Part shown: positions 38,710 through 40,486 of the stretch, piece by piece
Position numbering within the stretch: the stretch's first letter is position 1
Layout of the letters: each line of letters begins with the position of its first letter
DNA from: Sphingomonadaceae bacterium 3R27E2-A
Lineage (GTDB): Bacteria > Pseudomonadota > Alphaproteobacteria > Sphingomonadales > Sphingomonadaceae
Assembly: GCA_005503165.1 (NCBI GenBank)
Contig: SCNT01000038.1
Span: 1 to 40,486 of the forward strand
DNA length: 40,486 nucleotides
Reading direction: 5' to 3'
Position numbers and translations under genes: made by a program
Notes under the pieces: model-generated
The model's database searches: none
Told to the model about the DNA's origin: nothing
The model's input: only the letters and a program-made list of their open reading frames with translations

Positions 38710-40362
38710 ATGACTCCGCCTGCCGACGTGAATCACACATTTTCCGACGCCGAGATCGAAGAACTCAAGGCTTTCGGAGCCATCGAATCGCATCGCGCGG
38801 GCGATCTGATCCTCGCCGAGGGGACGATGGCCCCCGACTGCATCGTCACGCTGACGGGGCACACCGACATCTTCGTCCAGACCGACGAGGGCAGCCGGCG
38901 CGTCGGCTGGATGGAGCGCGGGCAGTTCGCGGGCGACCTGTCGGTGCTCACCGGTCAGCGCCATTTGTCGCGCGTCGTTATGGGTGCCGACGGCGAGATC
39001 CTGCGCATCCCGCACGAGGATTTCCAGCGCCTGATCGCGGGCAATAGTCATTTCTCGGATATCTTCGTGCGGGTGTTCGCGGCGCGGCGCGAGTTCGGCA
39101 ACACGCGCGGGTTTTCGGCAATCATCGTGCTGGGCGCGGGGCTCGACCGGAGCGTCTATGCGCTGCGCGACCTGCTCATGAAACATGGCGTCGGGCACCG
39201 CTGGTTCGACCCTGCCGACGGCCCGGTCGCGGCGCATCTGATGGCCGAGCGCGGGCTGACCGAAGAGCAGCTGCCCGCGGTGATCCTGGGCGCGACCGAC
39301 ATACTGGTGCAGCCGACCCCCGAGGAACTGGCGCAGGCGATGGGGCTCGACCTGCTCCCCGACGGCGCGACCGCCGACGTGCTCGTCGTCGGCAGCGGCC
39401 CCGGGGGGCTCGCGGCGGCGGTCTATGCGGCGTCGGAGGGGCTGACGGTAATCGTGCTCGATTCGCTCGCACCGGGCGGTCAGGCGGGGACCTCGTCGAA
39501 GATCGAAAATTATCTTGGTTTCCCGACGGGCATTTCGGGCAACGAACTGGCGCGGCGCGCGACGGTGCAGGCGCAGAAATTCGGCGCGCGGATCGTCGCG
39601 CCGGTGCGCGCGGCCGAGATCGGGCGCGACGGCGACGCTTATTGCCTGCACCTCGCGGATGGTCGCAAGCTCAGAAGCCGCGCGGTGGTGGTCGCGAGCG
39701 GGGCGCAGTACCAGCGCCTGCCGATCGACGGGATCGAGGCCTATGAGGGGCGCGGCATCTATTATGGCGCGACCCCGATGGAGGCGCAGCTGTGCGGCAA
39801 TGCCGAAGTGACGATCGTCGGCGCGGGCAATTCGGCGGGGCAAGGCGCCATCTATCTCGCGAGCGTCGCGAAGAAGGTTCACGTCATCTTCCGCCGCGAG
39901 AGCCTGCGCGAGACGATGTCGGAATATCTCGTCAAACGGCTGGAAGAACATCCGAATATCGAGATCATCGGATCGACCGACGTCGTCGCGCTGCACGGTG
40001 AGGACCGGCTCGCGGGCCTGACCTATCGCAGCCGCGATACGGGCGAGGAGGGGCATTGCGATTGCGGCTTCCTGTTCCTCTTCCTCGGCGCGACGCCGAA
40101 CACGCGCTGGCTCCCCAAGGAAATGGTGTGCGACGAGAAAGGCTTCGTGAAGACGGGGACCGACATCGCGCCGATGGAACTGGTCAAGGCGGGCTGGTCG
40201 CTCGACCGCATGCCGACGCGCTACGAAACGAGCTGGCCGCGCATCTATGCGATCGGCGACGTGCGCAAGGGATCGGTGAAGCGCGTCGCCTCGTCGGTCG
40301 GCGAGGGGTCGGTGGTGGTCAGCGACATTCACGCCGCGCTGGCGGAAGTCGTGGCGTCGTGA
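38710..40362 (+). CDS. cNMP-domain / glutaredoxin-like / thioredoxin-reductase-like flavoprotein
   Basis: A 550-residue fusion. About 1-130: cyclic-nucleotide-type beta-roll (GQFAGDLSVLTGQRHLSRVV). About 135-215: glutaredoxin-like fold (YALRDLLMKHGVGHRWFD, LPAVILGATDILVQPTPEEL). About 222-550: TrxR-like FAD/NAD(P)H domain with VVGSGPGGLAAAVYAA, GGQAGTSSKIENYLGFP, VTIVGAGNSAGQGAIYLAS and YAIGDVRKGSVKR. The cassette lacks the phosphate-binding Arg of CAP (Leu instead) and has Asp for Glu. The Grx-like part has no CxxC. The TrxR redox CxxC is replaced near YYGATPMEAQLCG. It is probably a redox or signalling flavoenzyme rather than a true thioredoxin reductase. ATG at 38710 is preceded by AAGAGGA at 13 bases. 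Repeat A5 overlaps its stop. Confidence 0.88.
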   Translation: MTPPADVNHTFSDAEIEELKAFGAIESHRAGDLILAEGTMAPDCIVTLTGHTDIFVQTDEGSRRVGWMERGQFAGDLSVLTGQRHLSRVVMGADGEILRIPHEDFQRLIAGNSHFSDIFVRVFAARREFGNTRGFSAIIVLGAGLDRSVYALRDLLMKHGVGHRWFDPADGPVAAHLMAERGLTEEQLPAVILGATDILVQPTPEELAQAMGLDLLPDGATADVLVVGSGPGGLAAAVYAASEGLTVIVLDSLAPGGQAGTSSKIENYLGFPTGISGNELARRATVQAQKFGARIVAPVRAAEIGRDGDAYCLHLADGRKLRSRAVVVASGAQYQRLPIDGIEAYEGRGIYYGATPMEAQLCGNAEVTIVGAGNSAGQGAIYLASVAKKVHVIFRRESLRETMSEYLVKRLEEHPNIEIIGSTDVVALHGEDRLAGLTYRSRDTGEEGHCDCGFLFLFLGATPNTRWLPKEMVCDEKGFVKTGTDIAPMELVKAGWSLDRMPTRYETSWPRIYAIGDVRKGSVKRVASSVGEGSVVVSDIHAALAEVVAS

Positions 40363-40486
40363 TCCTCCCCGCCGCGCAGCGGTGGGGAGGTGGCAGCGCG
40401 TAGCGCTGGCGGAGGGGCTGTGGAGTAAGCGTCGCTGGGCCCCTCCACCGGCGCTTCGCGGCGGTCCCCGCCCCCCCCCCCGTGAC
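40362..40486. repeat. Family A paired-hairpin repeat, copy A5, cut by the window end
   Basis: The first base is the A of the preceding TGA stop codon. Left hairpin CCTCCCC-GCCGC-GCA-GCGGT-GGGGAGG, second hairpin CAGCGC-GTA-GCGCTG, spacer, third hairpin ACCGGCGC-TTC-GCGGCGGT. The right hairpin is not intact: the sequence runs into CGCCCCCCCCCCCCGTGAC, a homopolymer stretch at the end of the window that may be poor-quality or truncated sequence. Confidence 0.8.

Noticed and set aside
38710..40362. Annotation as thioredoxin reductase (trxB)
   Set aside because: The redox-active CxxC is missing and two extra N-terminal domains are fused, so classical activity should not be assigned.

Overview
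The window is a compact, high-GC stretch of bacterial chromosome, almost certainly from an alphaproteobacterium of the Sphingomonadales (Sphingopyxis/Sphingomonas-like). The basis is the family-level look of the proteins (trpE-trpGDC, ppiD-tpiA-secG-pyrG, DnaE1, ETF-QO, a cyclic-nucleotide-domain thioredoxin-reductase-like protein, an alphaproteobacterial type III ornithine decarboxylase) and the many GC-rich intergenic inverted repeats. I recognise no prophage, IS element, CRISPR array, tRNA or rRNA. Essentially all of it is core metabolism and cell-envelope housekeeping.

Layout. 228-7544 (minus strand): ppiD, trpE, a secreted MetX-like hydrolase, then trpG-trpD-trpC with ATGA overlaps. 7700-11435 (plus): tpiA, secG, pyrG and a Crp/Fnr regulator. 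11436-11879 is a 444-base gap holding one repeat and a strongly structured, unexplained segment. 11880-20295 (plus): lolC-lolD, a secreted protein of unknown function, a glutathione peroxidase, dnaE and an acyl-CoA synthetase. 20444-24728 (minus): a radical SAM protein, moaB, a soluble lytic transglycosylase and a degenerate uracil-DNA-glycosylase-like protein. 24847-34900 (plus): ETF-QO, a TPR protein, ispE and an N-formylglutamate amidohydrolase in a tightly overlapping run, then ilvD with a small lipoprotein, NAD(P)HX repair (nnr) and a RumA/RlmD-type RNA methyltransferase. 34935-38467 (minus): two tandem MAPEG proteins, a CaiB-type CoA transferase and ornithine decarboxylase. 38710-40362 (plus): a three-domain cNMP/glutaredoxin-like/TrxR-like flavoprotein, divergent from the decarboxylase.

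The most distinctive feature is non-coding. Three families of paired-hairpin repeats (A: 5 copies, B: 3, C: 2) all sit within about 40 bases 3' of a stop codon, and one overlaps it. In family A the inner stems differ between copies but stay base-paired, which points to selection on, or templated maintenance of, structure. The copy at 32060-32263 carries a second cruciform-forming element in place of one hairpin arm. Other points to examine: a perfect G6-N-C6 palindrome that fills the 17-bp spacer of a good ornithine decarboxylase promoter; a TPR gene whose signal peptide has no canonical start codon; the structured crp-lolC gap; and three proteins that have lost textbook catalytic or ligand residues (DnaE PHP, UDG-like, TrxR-like).

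Coordinates and motifs were read by eye. No alignment, folding program or database search was run.
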